Source: Saccharobesus litoralis
Lineage (GTDB): Bacteria > Pseudomonadota > Gammaproteobacteria > Enterobacterales > Alteromonadaceae
Direction: 5' to 3'
Length of the DNA stretch: 64,000 nt
NCBI RefSeq assembly: GCF_003063625.1
Contig: NZ_CP026604.1
Location: forward strand, 3,884,065 to 3,948,064
Below are positions 1-9,226 of the stretch, piece after piece; position 1 is the first letter of the stretch, and every line of letters starts with the position of its first letter. The translations under genes and the position numbers were made by a program. A model generated the notes under the pieces. It had not been told where the DNA came from, did not search any database, and saw nothing but the letters and a program-made list of their open reading frames with translations.

Positions 1-25
1 CGGCGATCGTCAACATTGGATGCAT
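1..25 (-). CDS. suhB: SuhB inositol monophosphatase family protein, N-terminal fragment cut by window edge
   Basis: Only the first eight codons lie in the window, reading leftwards from an ATG at 25 to 23. They translate as MHPMLTIA, which is the usual start of gammaproteobacterial SuhB. Divergent suhB next to trmJ is the normal arrangement in this class. SuhB is an inositol-monophosphatase-fold protein that also takes part in ribosomal RNA antitermination. The identification rests on eight residues plus the neighbourhood, so it is likely but not proven. Confidence 0.7.
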
Positions 26-327
26 GGTGTTATTAACCCTAATTGTAAAAAGAACTAGTGATAAATTTTTCGGACAAATTAGCCTAAAATCTTTACCACA
101 AAATGAATCGGCGCGAATTATACAGTGAAAGGTGTTAACTCGCTAGATCATATTAATTTATTATGACAAACATAACTTGTGGTTACGCTAGGTTATTGTA
201 GAATATGCGCCTTTTTTGAAGCGGTGCTGATTTACACTTTGAGTGTAATTATTTTGGATTTATCCATTTATAACAATAAGCACCTCTCTCAATGATAGAC
301 AGGCAAATAGACAGGACAGGTTTTAGC
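26..327. other. suhB-trmJ divergent intergenic region
   Basis: About 300 AT-rich bases separate the divergent suhB and trmJ starts and must hold both promoters. A purine-rich stretch at 308-320 could act as ribosome binding site for the trmJ start at 328. No repeat or RNA gene was recognised. Confidence 0.5.
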
Positions 328-1053
328 ATGTTAGATAATGTTCGCGTTATTTTAGTTAATACTTCACACACAGGTAACATAGGTTCAACTGCTCGTGCTA
401 TGAAAACCATGGGACTCAGTGAGCTGTACTTAGTTGATCCTGTTTCAGAGCCTGACAGTAAAGCTTCAGCTTTGGCAGCTGGTGCGACTGATGTATTGGG
501 CAATGCCAAAATTGTTAGCAGCTTAGATGAAGCGATTAATGATTGTAACTTGGTAATAGCAACCAGTGCACGTTCAAGAACATTAAGCTGGCCAGTTGTT
601 TCACCGCGTGAAGCCGGTGAAAAACTGATTAATGAGGCGCAAACTGGCAAAGTTGCACTTATTTTTGGTCGAGAAAATAATGGCCTTTCTAATGATGAAT
701 TACAAAAGGCGCATTTTCATGCGGTTATTCCCGCTAATCCGGATTACTCGTCATTAAACTTAGCTGCTGCAGTACAAACATTATGTTACGAAGTGCGTGT
801 TGCTCATTTAGCCTCGGTTGAACAAGGTCATCAACATACTGAAGAAGCGTATCCATTGGTTGAAGATTTAGAACGCTTTTATGGACATTTAGAGAATACC
901 TTAGCTAAAACACATTTTATTGTCGCTAATCATCCTGGACAGGTGATGGCTAAACTTCGTCGCATGTTCAATCGGATCCGTCCTGATTCACAAGAATTAA
1001 ATATCCTGCGTGGCATATTATCTTCAATCGATAAAGTAGCCAAAAAAGACTAA
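328..1053 (+). CDS. trmJ: tRNA (cytidine/uridine-2'-O-)-methyltransferase TrmJ
   Basis: TrmJ is a SAM-dependent SPOUT-class enzyme that 2'-O-methylates position 32 of several tRNAs in the cytoplasm. The 241-residue product starts [20 protein letters not shown], which aligns directly with the start of the family. The ATG at 328 was chosen because the in-frame ATG at 292 would add a 12-residue extension the family lacks. SPOUT motifs are visible: [16 protein letters not shown] near the start, [11 protein letters not shown] in the middle and [17 protein letters not shown] after it, forming the knotted SAM site. It sits upstream of cysE and the isc genes, the standard gammaproteobacterial order. 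Confidence 0.95.
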   Translation: MLDNVRVILVNTSHTGNIGSTARAMKTMGLSELYLVDPVSEPDSKASALAAGATDVLGNAKIVSSLDEAINDCNLVIATSARSRTLSWPVVSPREAGEKLINEAQTGKVALIFGRENNGLSNDELQKAHFHAVIPANPDYSSLNLAAAVQTLCYEVRVAHLASVEQGHQHTEEAYPLVEDLERFYGHLENTLAKTHFIVANHPGQVMAKLRRMFNRIRPDSQELNILRGILSSIDKVAKKD

Positions 1054-1100
1054 TGGCAATAAATTTCGCCATGTGCGCACTAAAGTGTAAGGAATAAGCC

Positions 1101-1904
1101 ATGTTTGAACGCTTAAAAGAAGATATTAATGCGGTATTTCATCGTGATCCAGCAGCACGTAATTTTTTCGAAGTACTGACCAATTATCCCGGTATGCATG
1201 CCATTTGGTGGCATAGACTTAGTCATTATTTGTATAAAAAAGACTTTAAATGGTTGGCGAGAACAGTTTCTAATTTAGCGCGATTATTGACCGGTGTTGA
1301 GATCCACCCTGGTGCACAAATTGGCCGCCGTTTTTTCATTGACCATGGCATGGGCATTGTAATTGGTGAAACAGCTGTCATTGGTGATGATGTCACCATT
1401 TACCACGGTGTTACGCTTGGTGGAACCAGTTGGAATGAAGGTAAGCGTCATCCGACTTTAGGTAATGGCGTGGTAATTGGTGCAGGCGCAAAAGTTTTAG
1501 GCCCGTTTAAAGTGGGTGATAATGCCAAAATAGGCTCAAATTCAGTTGTTGTAAAAGAAGTACCTGAAGGCGCGACTGTGGTCGGCATTCCAGCACGTAT
1601 TGTCGCCAAAGATAAAGATGAAAAGCGCGAAGCAATAGCCAAAAAGTTAGGCTTTGATGCCTACGGTGTTAGCGCTAATAGCCAAGACCCTGTTGCAAAA
1701 GTTATTGGTAATTTGTTGGACCATGTTCACTCGATGGATAGCAAATTAGCAGAACTGTGTTCAGAGGTTAATCGCATGGGTGGTGACGTGTGCGATGAAA
1801 AATTACCAGATATTAAAGTAGAAAGCCCTGAGTTTATTAAAGCTGAGCAAGATGCAGCAGAAGAACGTAAGACAGAGCATGAAAGATTTGATCCGCAAAT
1901 TTAA
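1101..1904 (+). CDS. cysE: Serine O-acetyltransferase CysE
   Basis: CysE transfers acetyl from acetyl-CoA to L-serine, giving O-acetylserine for cysteine synthesis. Supplying cysteine just upstream of the IscS desulfurase makes metabolic sense. The 267-residue protein has the N-terminal helical SAT domain (about 1-65) followed by left-handed beta-helix hexapeptide repeats (about 66-175), including [20 protein letters not shown] and [11 protein letters not shown] with the catalytic histidine and aspartate context. The acidic tail after about residue 195 is longer than the minimal enzyme but fits the 260-275-residue class. The gene starts 47 bases after trmJ, probably in the same transcript. 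Confidence 0.95.
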   Translation: MFERLKEDINAVFHRDPAARNFFEVLTNYPGMHAIWWHRLSHYLYKKDFKWLARTVSNLARLLTGVEIHPGAQIGRRFFIDHGMGIVIGETAVIGDDVTIYHGVTLGGTSWNEGKRHPTLGNGVVIGAGAKVLGPFKVGDNAKIGSNSVVVKEVPEGATVVGIPARIVAKDKDEKREAIAKKLGFDAYGVSANSQDPVAKVIGNLLDHVHSMDSKLAELCSEVNRMGGDVCDEKLPDIKVESPEFIKAEQDAAEERKTEHERFDPQI

Positions 1905-1924
1905 AACAGGCGTATAAGAGGATA

Positions 1925-1974
1925 ATACCTGAGTAATTTACTAGGTTTTATACTTGACTGTTTTACTGGGTTAT
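1925..1974 (+). promoter_or_regulatory. Two abutting IscR type-1-like operators upstream of iscR
   Basis: Two 25-bp imperfect palindromes lie end to end: ATACCTGAGTAATTTACTAG continuing to 1949, then ATACTTGACTGTTTTACTGG continuing to 1974. Both resemble the IscR type-1 consensus (ATAcYYGACT..AGTCrRGTAT-like), through which [2Fe-2S]-IscR represses its own operon in Escherichia coli. TTGACT at 1954-1959 could double as a -35 element. The sites end 38 bases before the iscR start. Binding itself is inferred. Confidence 0.75.
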
Positions 1975-2012
1975 GTGAAAATTTATTACAGTTAAACCCT
2001 CGGAGAATCTGC

Positions 2013-2519
2013 ATGAGACTTACTTCAAAAGGCCGTTACGCCGTAACAGCAATGCTTGATGTGGCATTGCATTCAAAGCAAGGCCCAGTTCCTTTAGCTG
2101 ATATCTCAGAGCGTCAGGGAATTTCTCTTTCTTATCTTGAACAATTGTTTTCTCGGTTGCGTAAGCAAGGCCTAGTAACAAGCGTGCGCGGGCCCGGTGG
2201 TGGTTATCGCCTAGGTTACGAGCTTGATGATATATCAATTGGCAAAATTATTGTTGCAGTAGACGAATCAGTTGACGCAACCCGCTGTAGTGGCAATTCT
2301 GATTGTCAGGGTGGGGCTCGCTGTTTAACTCACAGTTTATGGACTGAGTTGAGTGATCGTATTGCAGCGTTTTTAAACGAAATTACACTTGACGAATTAG
2401 TCGCAAAGCAAGAAGTCAAAGAAGTTGCTGAGCGACAAAATCGTAAGAAAACTACACATTCGGCCTTTGCGTTAGGCAAAGCCTCGATTGACGAAATCGA
2501 CTTAGACTTTCGAGTTTAG
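2013..2519 (+). CDS. iscR: Fe-S cluster assembly transcriptional regulator IscR
   Basis: IscR is an Rrf2-family winged-helix regulator. It binds a [2Fe-2S] cluster and represses the isc operon when clusters are plentiful. The 168-residue protein has the N-terminal [20 protein letters not shown] helix and wing (GPGGGYRL near 60-67). Its cluster ligands Cys92, Cys98 and Cys104 with His107 match E. coli numbering. The start follows a CGGAGA ribosome-binding sequence. It opens the operon iscR-iscS-iscU-iscA-hscB-hscA-fdx and is likely autoregulated through the tandem sites at 1925-1974. Confidence 0.97.
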   Translation: MRLTSKGRYAVTAMLDVALHSKQGPVPLADISERQGISLSYLEQLFSRLRKQGLVTSVRGPGGGYRLGYELDDISIGKIIVAVDESVDATRCSGNSDCQGGARCLTHSLWTELSDRIAAFLNEITLDELVAKQEVKEVAERQNRKKTTHSAFALGKASIDEIDLDFRV

Positions 2520-2537
2520 GCTCATACGGAGACATTA

Positions 2538-3752
2538 ATGAAATTACCAATTTACTTCGACTATTCGGCAACGACGCCAGTGGACCCAAGAGTTGCAGAA
2601 AAAATGATGCAGTTCCTGACGATGGATGGTCAGTTTGGTAATCCTGCTTCACGTTCACACCGTTTTGGTTGGCAAGCAGAAGAAGCGGTAGATATTGCTC
2701 GTTCAAATGTAGCAGCATTAGTCAATGCTGATCCGCGTGAGATTGTTTGGACATCAGGTGCAACTGAATCTAACAACCTAGCCATCAAAGGTGCAGCTAA
2801 TTTCTACAAGAAGAAAGGCAAGCACATCATTACCGTTAAAACTGAACACAAAGCCGTTTTAGATACTTGTCGTGAATTAGAGCGCGTTGGTTTTGAAGTG
2901 ACTTACTTGGATGTTCAGCAAAACGGCTTAGTTGATTTAAACGCGTTAGAAAATGCTATCCGTGAAGACACTGTATTAATTAGTGTAATGCACGTTAATA
3001 ACGAAATTGGTGTTATTCAAGATATCGCAGCGATTGGTGAGTTATGTCGTTCGCGTAAAATTGTATTCCATGTCGATGCAGCTCAATCAGCAGGTAAAGT
3101 TGAAATTGACTTACAAACATTGAAAGTTGATTTAATGTCGTTCTCAGCCCATAAAATTTATGGTCCTAAAGGTATTGGTGCTTTATACGTGCGTCGTAAA
3201 CCACGTATTCGTCTTGAAGCACAAACCCATGGTGGTGGTCATGAGCGTGGTATGCGTTCAGGCACGTTACCAACTCACCAAATTGTCGGTATGGGTGAAG
3301 CTTTCCGTATTGCTAAAGAAGAAATGGCTGAAGAAAACGCACGTTTATTAGCTTTGCGTAACCGTTTATGGAACGGTGTTAAAGACATGGAAGAAGTCTA
3401 CGTTAATGGCGATTTAGAGCAACGCGTTGCGGGTAACCTAAACATTAGTTTCAACTTTGTTGAAGGCGAGTCGTTAATTATGGCGTTGAAAGACATGGCG
3501 GTTTCTAGTGGCTCTGCTTGTACATCAGCCAGTTTAGAACCTTCATATGTTTTACGTGCTTTAGGTTTAGATGACGAACTTGCACATAGCTCAATTCGTT
3601 TTAGCTTTGGTCGTTTTTCAACTGAAGAAGAAGTCGATTACGCTGTTAAAGTGATTAATGAGTCAATTGGTAAACTACGTGAAATGTCGCCACTTTGGGA
3701 CATGTTTAAAGATGGCGTAGATTTAAAAAGTGTTGAATGGGTTCACCACTAA
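2538..3752 (+). CDS. iscS: Cysteine desulfurase IscS
   Basis: IscS is the PLP-dependent desulfurase that takes sulfur from cysteine as a persulfide and hands it to IscU, and to tRNA thiolation enzymes such as TtcA's partners. The 404-residue length and numbering match E. coli IscS exactly at key points: PLP Schiff-base lysine Lys206 in [10 protein letters not shown], His104 in KTEHK, and the mobile-loop catalytic Cys328 in [13 protein letters not shown]. It starts 18 bases after iscR, within the operon. Confidence 0.98.
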   Translation: MKLPIYFDYSATTPVDPRVAEKMMQFLTMDGQFGNPASRSHRFGWQAEEAVDIARSNVAALVNADPREIVWTSGATESNNLAIKGAANFYKKKGKHIITVKTEHKAVLDTCRELERVGFEVTYLDVQQNGLVDLNALENAIREDTVLISVMHVNNEIGVIQDIAAIGELCRSRKIVFHVDAAQSAGKVEIDLQTLKVDLMSFSAHKIYGPKGIGALYVRRKPRIRLEAQTHGGGHERGMRSGTLPTHQIVGMGEAFRIAKEEMAEENARLLALRNRLWNGVKDMEEVYVNGDLEQRVAGNLNISFNFVEGESLIMALKDMAVSSGSACTSASLEPSYVLRALGLDDELAHSSIRFSFGRFSTEEEVDYAVKVINESIGKLREMSPLWDMFKDGVDLKSVEWVHH

Positions 3753-3862
3753 GCCTTAATTAAGGCAATGGCAACGGATTGTTTTTAAAAGTTAATTTTC
3801 AATCAATTAATAATAGTTGATTGCGAGCTGATTCTTCAGCTCTTCCCAGCGAGGTATGTATC

Positions 3863-4240
3863 ATGGCTTATAGCGACAAAGTTATTGACCATTACGAGAA
3901 CCCAAGAAATGTAGGTTCTTTTGACAAAAACGATCCGAATGTAGCAACGGGTATGGTAGGCGCACCAGCTTGTGGTGACGTAATGAAATTACAACTTAAA
4001 GTGACTGACGAAGGTGTTATTGAAGACGCTAAGTTTAAAACTTACGGTTGTGGTTCAGCTATTGCTTCTAGCTCTTTAGTGACAGAATGGGTTAAGGGTA
4101 AAACCTTAGAACAAGCATCTGAAATTAAAAACACTGATATTGCAGAAGAGCTTGCGTTACCACCCGTTAAAATTCACTGCTCTATTTTAGCGGAAGACGC
4201 AATTAAAGCCGCTATTGAAGATTATAAAGCAAAGAATTAA
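3863..4240 (+). CDS. iscU: Fe-S cluster scaffold protein IscU
   Basis: IscU is the scaffold on which [2Fe-2S] clusters are built before HscA/HscB-driven transfer. The 125-residue protein has the three scaffold cysteines Cys37 (GAPACGD), Cys63 (YGCGSA) and Cys106, His105 beside it, and the LPPVK motif at 99-103 bound by HscA. The ATG at 3863 gives the family start MAYSDKVIDHYENPRNVG and follows AGCGAGG. An upstream in-frame start at 3821 would add 14 residues with no counterpart in the family. Confidence 0.97.
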   Translation: MAYSDKVIDHYENPRNVGSFDKNDPNVATGMVGAPACGDVMKLQLKVTDEGVIEDAKFKTYGCGSAIASSSLVTEWVKGKTLEQASEIKNTDIAEELALPPVKIHCSILAEDAIKAAIEDYKAKN

Positions 4241-4244
4241 TTCA

Positions 4245-4272
4245 TTAGCGGGCAATTTAATTGTCCGCTAAA
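4245..4272 (+). other. Intercistronic hairpin between iscU and iscA
   Basis: TTAGCGGGCAAT and ATTGTCCGCTAA form a 12-bp stem with one G-T wobble around a short loop, starting 4 bases after the iscU stop. No U-run follows, so it is more likely an mRNA-processing or stability element than a terminator. The role is inferred. Confidence 0.6.
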
Positions 4273-4307
4273 ATATCCATCCGAAATTTTCAGGAGAAGT
4301 TAAGTTA

Positions 4308-4631
4308 ATGGCTGTCACCATCACTGAAGTCGCTGCCTCGCGAGTTAAAAGTTTTTTAGATAACCGTGGTTCAGGAATTGGCCTTCGTTTAGGTGTTAAA
4401 ACCTCAGGCTGTTCAGGTATGGCGTACGTGTTGGAGTTTGTTGACGATCTGAATCCTGATGATGAAGTGTTTGAGCAATATAATGTTAAAATCATTGTTG
4501 ATGCTAAATCACTATCATTTATTGATGGTACTGAACTTGACTTTGCTAAAGAGGGATTAAACGAAGGATTTAAGTTTAATAACCCTAATGTTAAAGATGA
4601 GTGTGGCTGCGGAGAAAGTTTTCACGTTTAG
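4308..4631 (+). CDS. iscA: A-type Fe-S carrier protein IscA
   Basis: IscA is an A-type carrier that binds iron or Fe-S clusters and passes them to target apoproteins. The 107-residue protein has the three invariant cysteines: Cys35 (TSGCSG) and Cys99/Cys101 (DECGCGESF). A CAGGAGAAG ribosome-binding sequence precedes the ATG. An ERIC-like repeat copy separates it from hscB. Confidence 0.97.
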   Translation: MAVTITEVAASRVKSFLDNRGSGIGLRLGVKTSGCSGMAYVLEFVDDLNPDDEVFEQYNVKIIVDAKSLSFIDGTELDFAKEGLNEGFKFNNPNVKDECGCGESFHV

Positions 4632-4677
4632 CCAACCACTGCATATTAATTATACTGCTACGCCTTCTATAGTCAAA

Positions 4678-4796
4678 GCGATCAGGTTTTAGGCGAAGCT
4701 GTCAAACTTCGAATCCCCTTGAGCATATGCTCTATTATGTGATTGGGGTGAGTAAGTGCAGACAATGAAGCATAAGGCCTGAGCGAGAAGACTAAA
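4678..4796 (+). repeat. ERIC-like element, copy A (iscA-hscB gap)
   Basis: First of seven copies of a palindromic repeat beginning TATAGTCAAAGCGATCAGG and normally ending CCTGAGCGAGAAGACTATA. The core has AATCCCCTTGAGCATATGCT and GATTGGGGTGAGTAAG, a clear resemblance to the ERIC/IRU core (AATCCCC.GGAGC...GACTGGGGTGAG). This copy ends GACTAAA instead of GACTATA, so one terminus has decayed. It sits inside the isc operon, 46 bases after iscA. Confidence 0.85.
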
Positions 4797-4822
4797 TCGC
4801 TGTTTTATAAGGAAACTAAGTA

Positions 4823-5341
4823 ATGAATTACTTCGAGCTGTTTAACATAGCTGAATCCTTTGCAGTTGATGTCGACGCTATTACACAAACCTATCGCGAA
4901 TTACAAAAGCAATATCATCCTGACAAGTTTGCTACGGCAAACGATCAAGACAAGTTAGCCGTAGTTCAAAAATCTGCTGAAATAAACGACGCGTATACAA
5001 CACTTAAGCATCCTGTATCACGAGCTGAGTATTTGTTAAAATTGCGCGGTTTAGATATTCAACACGAAACTCAAACATTACAAGACCCTAGTTTTCTCAT
5101 GCAACAGATGGAATATCGTGAGCGTTTAGAAGACATAGCGGCTCTCGCGGAGCCTTTCGATGCAGTAGTGGAATTTGAGCAAGAGTTAGAATCTGAGATA
5201 GCTGGCTTTCAGCAAAAGCTTACAGGTTATATTGAAAGCAACGAAAATGAAGCTGCTGCCAATACCATACGCAAGCTAAAATTTATGTTCAAGCTTGTGG
5301 CTGAACTGGAACGTCTTGAAGACGAACAGTTAGCATTCTAA
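4823..5341 (+). CDS. hscB: Co-chaperone HscB (J-domain protein of Fe-S assembly)
   Basis: HscB recruits IscU to the Hsp70 HscA and stimulates its ATPase. The 172-residue protein has an N-terminal J domain with the HPD motif (QYHPDKF, near residue 32-34) and a C-terminal three-helix bundle (about 90-172) that binds IscU. Length matches the family (about 171). An AAGGAAA ribosome-binding sequence precedes the start. It is followed 46 bases later by hscA. Confidence 0.96.
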   Translation: MNYFELFNIAESFAVDVDAITQTYRELQKQYHPDKFATANDQDKLAVVQKSAEINDAYTTLKHPVSRAEYLLKLRGLDIQHETQTLQDPSFLMQQMEYRERLEDIAALAEPFDAVVEFEQELESEIAGFQQKLTGYIESNENEAAANTIRKLKFMFKLVAELERLEDEQLAF

Positions 5342-5387
5342 TTTGCATTTTGTAACGCCAAATTGGCCTTAACTTCTATTATTTTTT

Positions 5388-7262
5388 ATGGCATTACTAC
5401 AAATATCTGAGCCAGGGCAAAGTACGGCACCACATCAACATAAGTGGGCCGTCGGTATTGATCTTGGTACGACTAATTCACTGGTTTCTTCGGTTAGAAG
5501 TGGCGAATGTTCGACACTGCCCGATGCTAATGGCCAAGATATCCTACCTTCAGTTGTGCGTTATATTAGTAACGACGAAAAACAGATCGGCGCAATTGCC
5601 TTGGCAAATGCCGAGTCTGATCCTGAGAATACGTTAATTTCCATTAAACGGTTTATGGGCCGTGCAGCTGCAGATGTTAAAGCTAAATACGCGGATTTGC
5701 CTTATCAGTTTAGTGGTGAAGATGACGGTCTCGTTAGTATTAATACAGCGGCTGGTGTTAAGTCACCGATTGAAGTTTCAGCCGATATTTTAGCTGCATT
5801 AAAAACGCGAGCTGAAAATACCTTAGGCGATGAATTGCAAGGTGCGGTTATTACTGTACCGGCTTATTTTGATGATGCACAGCGCCAGTGTACTAAAGAT
5901 GCCGCTGCGCTTGCCGGATTAAAAGTACTGCGTTTATTAAACGAGCCCACTGCGGCTGCGATTGCTTATGGTCTTGATTCAGGTCAAGAGGGGACAATTG
6001 CGGTTTATGACTTAGGTGGCGGCACATTCGACATTTCAATTCTTAAGTTGACTCGAGGTGTGTTTGAAGTATTGGCCACGGGTGGCGATTCAGCTTTAGG
6101 TGGCGACGACTTTGACGAAGCCATTGTCGCTTGGTTAAAACAACAATGGCAGCTTACAGGTCAATTATCACCGCGTTTATCTCGAGTATTAAAAGAGCAT
6201 GCTAAAGCTGCCAAGCAGCAGTTATCATCGGCAGATGTCACTCAAATTAACATTACATTAGATGGTGGCGAGAAAAAGTCGCTTGAACTTAGCTTTAGCC
6301 AGTTTAATGAATTGATTACGCCTTTAGTTAATAAAACCTTGGTTGCTTGTCGTCGCTCGTTAAAAGATGCTGGCATTAAACAAGATGATATTGCTGAAGT
6401 AGTTATGGTTGGCGGATCTACCCGTGTTCCCTTGGTTCGTGAAAAAGTAGAAAGCTTTTTTAAACAACAACCTTTAACCAGTATTGACCCTGATAAAGTC
6501 GTAGCTATAGGCGCTGGTATTCAAGCCGACATTCTTGTTGGTAATAAGCCCGATTCAGATTTGGTTTTATTAGATGTTATACCGTTATCGCTTGGCATAG
6601 AGACCATGGGCGGTTTAACTGAAAAAATTATTAGTCGCAATACCACTATCCCAGTCGCTAAAGCTCAAGAGTTCACTACGTTTAAAGACGGCCAAACCGC
6701 GATGGCTATTCATGTTGTGCAAGGTGAGCGTGAACTTGTCGCTGATTGTCGCTCATTGGCTCGCTTTGAATTACGGGGTATTCCTGCAATGGCTGCGGGT
6801 GCTGCTCATATTCGGGTTACTTTCCAAGTGGATGCGGATGGCTTGTTATCCGTGACGGCGATGGAAAAATCAACCGGTATTCAGTCCAGTATTCAAGTTA
6901 AGCCGTCTTATGGCTTATCAGATAATCAAATTGCTCAGATGCTTAAGTCATCTATGGAATACGCAAAAGATGATATCCGTCAGCGCATGTTGGTTGAACA
7001 ACAAGTTGAAGCGGATCGATTACATGAATCTTTATCTAATGCCTTAGACAAAGATGGCGAAGCCATTTTAAGCCCAGAAAGCCTAAATGAGTTGCGAGAT
7101 GCGTTAGCTAAATTAATGGATCTACGTCATCACAATGGTACTGAAGAGCAGATCAAACAACAAATTAAGCACGTAGATGCATTAAGCCAAGACTTTGCTG
7201 CATTACGTATGGATAAATCAGTTAGTGCTGCCTTGTCAGGGCAGAAAGTAGACGAGGTTTAA
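5388..7262 (+). CDS. hscA: Fe-S assembly chaperone HscA (Hsp70 family)
   Basis: HscA is the specialised Hsp70 that recognises the LPPVK motif of IscU and drives cluster release. The 624-residue protein has the Hsp70 nucleotide-binding domain (about 20-390) with [24 protein letters not shown] and [13 protein letters not shown] signatures. A substrate-binding beta domain ([14 protein letters not shown] onward) and a helical lid follow. Length fits HscA (about 616). It ends one base before the fdx start codon, so the two are tightly coupled. Confidence 0.97.
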   Translation: MALLQISEPGQSTAPHQHKWAVGIDLGTTNSLVSSVRSGECSTLPDANGQDILPSVVRYISNDEKQIGAIALANAESDPENTLISIKRFMGRAAADVKAKYADLPYQFSGEDDGLVSINTAAGVKSPIEVSADILAALKTRAENTLGDELQGAVITVPAYFDDAQRQCTKDAAALAGLKVLRLLNEPTAAAIAYGLDSGQEGTIAVYDLGGGTFDISILKLTRGVFEVLATGGDSALGGDDFDEAIVAWLKQQWQLTGQLSPRLSRVLKEHAKAAKQQLSSADVTQINITLDGGEKKSLELSFSQFNELITPLVNKTLVACRRSLKDAGIKQDDIAEVVMVGGSTRVPLVREKVESFFKQQPLTSIDPDKVVAIGAGIQADILVGNKPDSDLVLLDVIPLSLGIETMGGLTEKIISRNTTIPVAKAQEFTTFKDGQTAMAIHVVQGERELVADCRSLARFELRGIPAMAAGAAHIRVTFQVDADGLLSVTAMEKSTGIQSSIQVKPSYGLSDNQIAQMLKSSMEYAKDDIRQRMLVEQQVEADRLHESLSNALDKDGEAILSPESLNELRDALAKLMDLRHHNGTEEQIKQQIKHVDALSQDFAALRMDKSVSAALSGQKVDEV

Positions 7263-7263
7263 A

Positions 7264-7602
7264 ATGCCACAGGTTATCTTTTTACCACATAAAGACCTAT
7301 GCCCAGACGGCGCTGTGCTGGAAGGCGAATCAGGACAGTCCGTTTTAGATGTAGCGCTTAAAAATGATATTGATATCGAACATGCTTGTGAAAAAGTGTG
7401 TGCTTGTACCACTTGTCATGTCATTATTCGCGAAGGGTTTGACTCGTTAGAAGAAAGCGATGAACTTGAAGACGATATGTTAGACAAGGCTTGGGGGTTA
7501 GAACCTGAATCGCGTTTAGGTTGTCAGGCAATCATAGCCGATGAAGACTTAGTGGTCGAAATTCCTATGTATACTATCAATATGGTGTCAGAAAACCATT
7601 AG
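7264..7602 (+). CDS. fdx: ISC-type [2Fe-2S] ferredoxin Fdx
   Basis: Fdx is the adrenodoxin-like ferredoxin that supplies electrons during cluster assembly. The 112-residue protein has the spacing Cys42-x5-Cys48-x2-Cys51-x35-Cys87 for the cluster, with an extra Cys46. The stop codon TAG at 7600-7602 lies inside the terminal inverted repeat of the adjoining ERIC-like copy B, so the element has joined directly to the reading frame. No iscX follows, unlike E. coli. Confidence 0.96.
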   Translation: MPQVIFLPHKDLCPDGAVLEGESGQSVLDVALKNDIDIEHACEKVCACTTCHVIIREGFDSLEESDELEDDMLDKAWGLEPESRLGCQAIIADEDLVVEIPMYTINMVSENH

Positions 7603-7860
7603 TCTTCTCGCTCAGCTTTTATGGTTCATTGTCAGCGCTTACTCTCGACTTTGCTTACATGGATGTAAGTACTTAGGTTTCGTCTGGAACAGGAAACCTG
7701 TGGCTCCTGCGTCGTCCTAACACCTAAATCCATTTAGGCGGCCCCAATCACATAATAGAGCATTTGCTCATGGGGTCTCGAAGCTTGCCTGCATGGATGC
7801 AGGTAAGGGGCGTTAGCAGGACGCGGTAGCTGCCCCTAAAACCTGATCGCTTTGACTATA
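7599..7860 (-). repeat. Expanded ERIC-like element, copy B (after fdx)
   Basis: Reverse-oriented copy running from TTAGTCTTCTCGCTCAG to CCTGATCGCTTTGACTATA, about 262 bp instead of 129. Extra sequence is inserted in both arms of the palindrome. One arm has TTACATGGATGTAAG, TTTCGTCTGGAACAGGAAAC and CTAAATCCATTTAG; the other has CCTGCATGGATGCAGG. Each insert is itself made of small palindromes. The left terminus carries the fdx stop codon. Confidence 0.85.
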
Positions 7861-7873
7861 TATGCTGTGTATT

Positions 7874-7909
7874 AAGCGTGGTCATCAAATTAATGTGCCA
7901 CGCTTTTTT
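7874..7909 (+). terminator. Rho-independent terminator of the isc operon
   Basis: AAGCGTGG at 7874-7881 pairs with CCACGCTT at 7898-7905 and is followed by a run of T. It lies after the ERIC-like copy downstream of fdx and a few bases before the convergent DUF4426 gene ends. Confidence 0.8.
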
Positions 7910-7914
7910 CTATA

Positions 7915-8355
7915 CTAGTTGCCATCCACATACATTTTGTTTTGGAATTTTAATTCCTGCTTAGAAACCCCATCATCGACATAGATAGTAAACCTGAGTG
8001 TTTCTTCATTACTGTGTTTAACCTGCGCCATATAATAAATTGCATTTCCTTCATCAACTTCGATAAACGTTAGCTCTTTATGATGGCCGATTAAGTTTTT
8101 GGCAAAGCCAGTTACAGTGACTTTTTGGCCTTTTTTAGATTGGCTGTCTAAAACACTAATATTGACTAATGCCATATTGTTGCGGCGTTTTAAACCGAGT
8201 GCTTTCGCTGTTTGTGGCTGAACAAAAGTGGAAGGAAAAGCAATGTAATGCACATCGTATTTGCCCAATTTTTTCATTTGCTCAGCAAAACTAAAGCCAG
8301 AAAAAAACAAACTAAAACAGAGACAGCATTTAATAAAAAATTTCATTTGCGGCAT
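7915..8355 (-). CDS. DUF4426 domain-containing periplasmic protein
   Basis: The 146-residue product (start at 8355, or at the internal ATG at 8346 giving MKFFIKCCLCF) has a Sec signal peptide ending near FSGFSFA|EQ and a roughly 120-residue beta-rich domain recognisable as DUF4426. This family is found beside yggT/proC in Vibrio, Shewanella and Alteromonas relatives. No catalytic residues are apparent and the function is unknown. It faces away from the isc operon and sits downstream of yggT on the same strand, separated by a repeat-rich gap. Confidence 0.75.
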   Translation of the reverse strand: MPQMKFFIKCCLCFSLFFSGFSFAEQMKKLGKYDVHYIAFPSTFVQPQTAKALGLKRRNNMALVNISVLDSQSKKGQKVTVTGFAKNLIGHHKELTFIEVDEGNAIYYMAQVKHSNEETLRFTIYVDDGVSKQELKFQNKMYVDGN

Positions 8356-8402
8356 GATAAAACAAGTGTCCGTATGTTGATGATGTTATCTATTGGTTGA
8401 AA

Positions 8403-8600
8403 CCACTGAGGTGGTAAGAAAAGCCAAACTAATCGCATTATTCCAGGCGCTTAACAGCATTTCCTGCATCTTTGTCGACAAAGGTTGCAGGTATTAGGCA
8501 ATGTCGCAGCTGGAAATCAAGTCTGTAGCAGCCCAGCTGCTATTGTTAAAATAAATTTCGACCTACACTGAACAACGTCAACTAATCAAAATTAAAGAGG
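8403..8600. repeat. Dispersed intergenic repeat (REP-like), partial copy
   Basis: The segment shares blocks with 42280-42470 (CACTGAGGTRGTAAGAAAA, CGCTTAACRG) and with 31800-31840 (CAACTAATCAAAATTAAA). It also contains the inverted block AAATAAATTTCGACCTACA, seen again at 42370 and 56040. It belongs to a family of small degenerate intergenic repeats in this genome. Confidence 0.6.
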
Positions 8601-8621
8601 TATTCGTTCTCTTTTTAATGG

Positions 8622-9164
8622 TTAAAAACGGCCAAACATATCGATTAATAGCAAACTCACAAATTGTAATCCCAGCAGTACTACCAATACGGAGAGGTCA
8701 AAACCACCCATAGGCGGGATTATCTTACGTACAGGGCGCAGTAAAGGTTCAGTTAATTGATATAACACTTGATCAATAGGTGAGTGCCCCTGACTGACCC
8801 AACTCATGAGTGCGCGGATCACGATAATCCAAAATACAATATTCAAGCCTTCTTTAATAATCGCCACTAATGTCACTATTAATAGTTCCATTGGGTTAAC
8901 CATTCCACCACCATTTAAGGTGAAAAGGATAAATATTTTAGCGGCGGCTATTAATACCATTAACACAATTGAGGCTAAATCTAATCCCCATAGCCCTGGA
9001 ATGATACGGCGTAACGGAATTAGCGGTGGATTGGTGACTTTGACGATGAATTGTGAAAACGGATTATAAAAATCGGCGCGTACCGTTTGCATCCAAAAGC
9101 GTAAAATAACGGCCATTAAATACAGACCAAATAGAGATTCGACTAAAAAGTTTGTCGCTTGCAT
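8622..9164 (-). CDS. yggT: YggT family integral membrane protein
   Basis: The 180-residue protein contains two YGGT repeats, each with hydrophobic helices and the conserved NPxxQ/PIDQ and L.PLIPLRRIIPGLWGLDLA / LLRPVRKIIPPMGGFDLS motifs. YGGT proteins are small inner-membrane proteins of uncertain function; E. coli YggT has been linked to osmotic tolerance. It follows proC in the order yggS-proC-yggT, typical for the class. The start at 9164 gives MQATNFLVESLFGLY, the usual N terminus. Confidence 0.92.
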   Translation of the reverse strand: MQATNFLVESLFGLYLMAVILRFWMQTVRADFYNPFSQFIVKVTNPPLIPLRRIIPGLWGLDLASIVLMVLIAAAKIFILFTLNGGGMVNPMELLIVTLVAIIKEGLNIVFWIIVIRALMSWVSQGHSPIDQVLYQLTEPLLRPVRKIIPPMGGFDLSVLVVLLGLQFVSLLLIDMFGRF

Positions 9165-9226
9165 TGGACGAGTCCTAAATTTAATTATTTTTTCTAGTTC
9201 AATATTAACTAGTCAAGATTTATAGA

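Noticed and set aside
249-650. 133-residue frame antisense to trmJ
   Set aside because: It lies opposite a well-supported gene and has no ribosome-binding site or recognisable domain.
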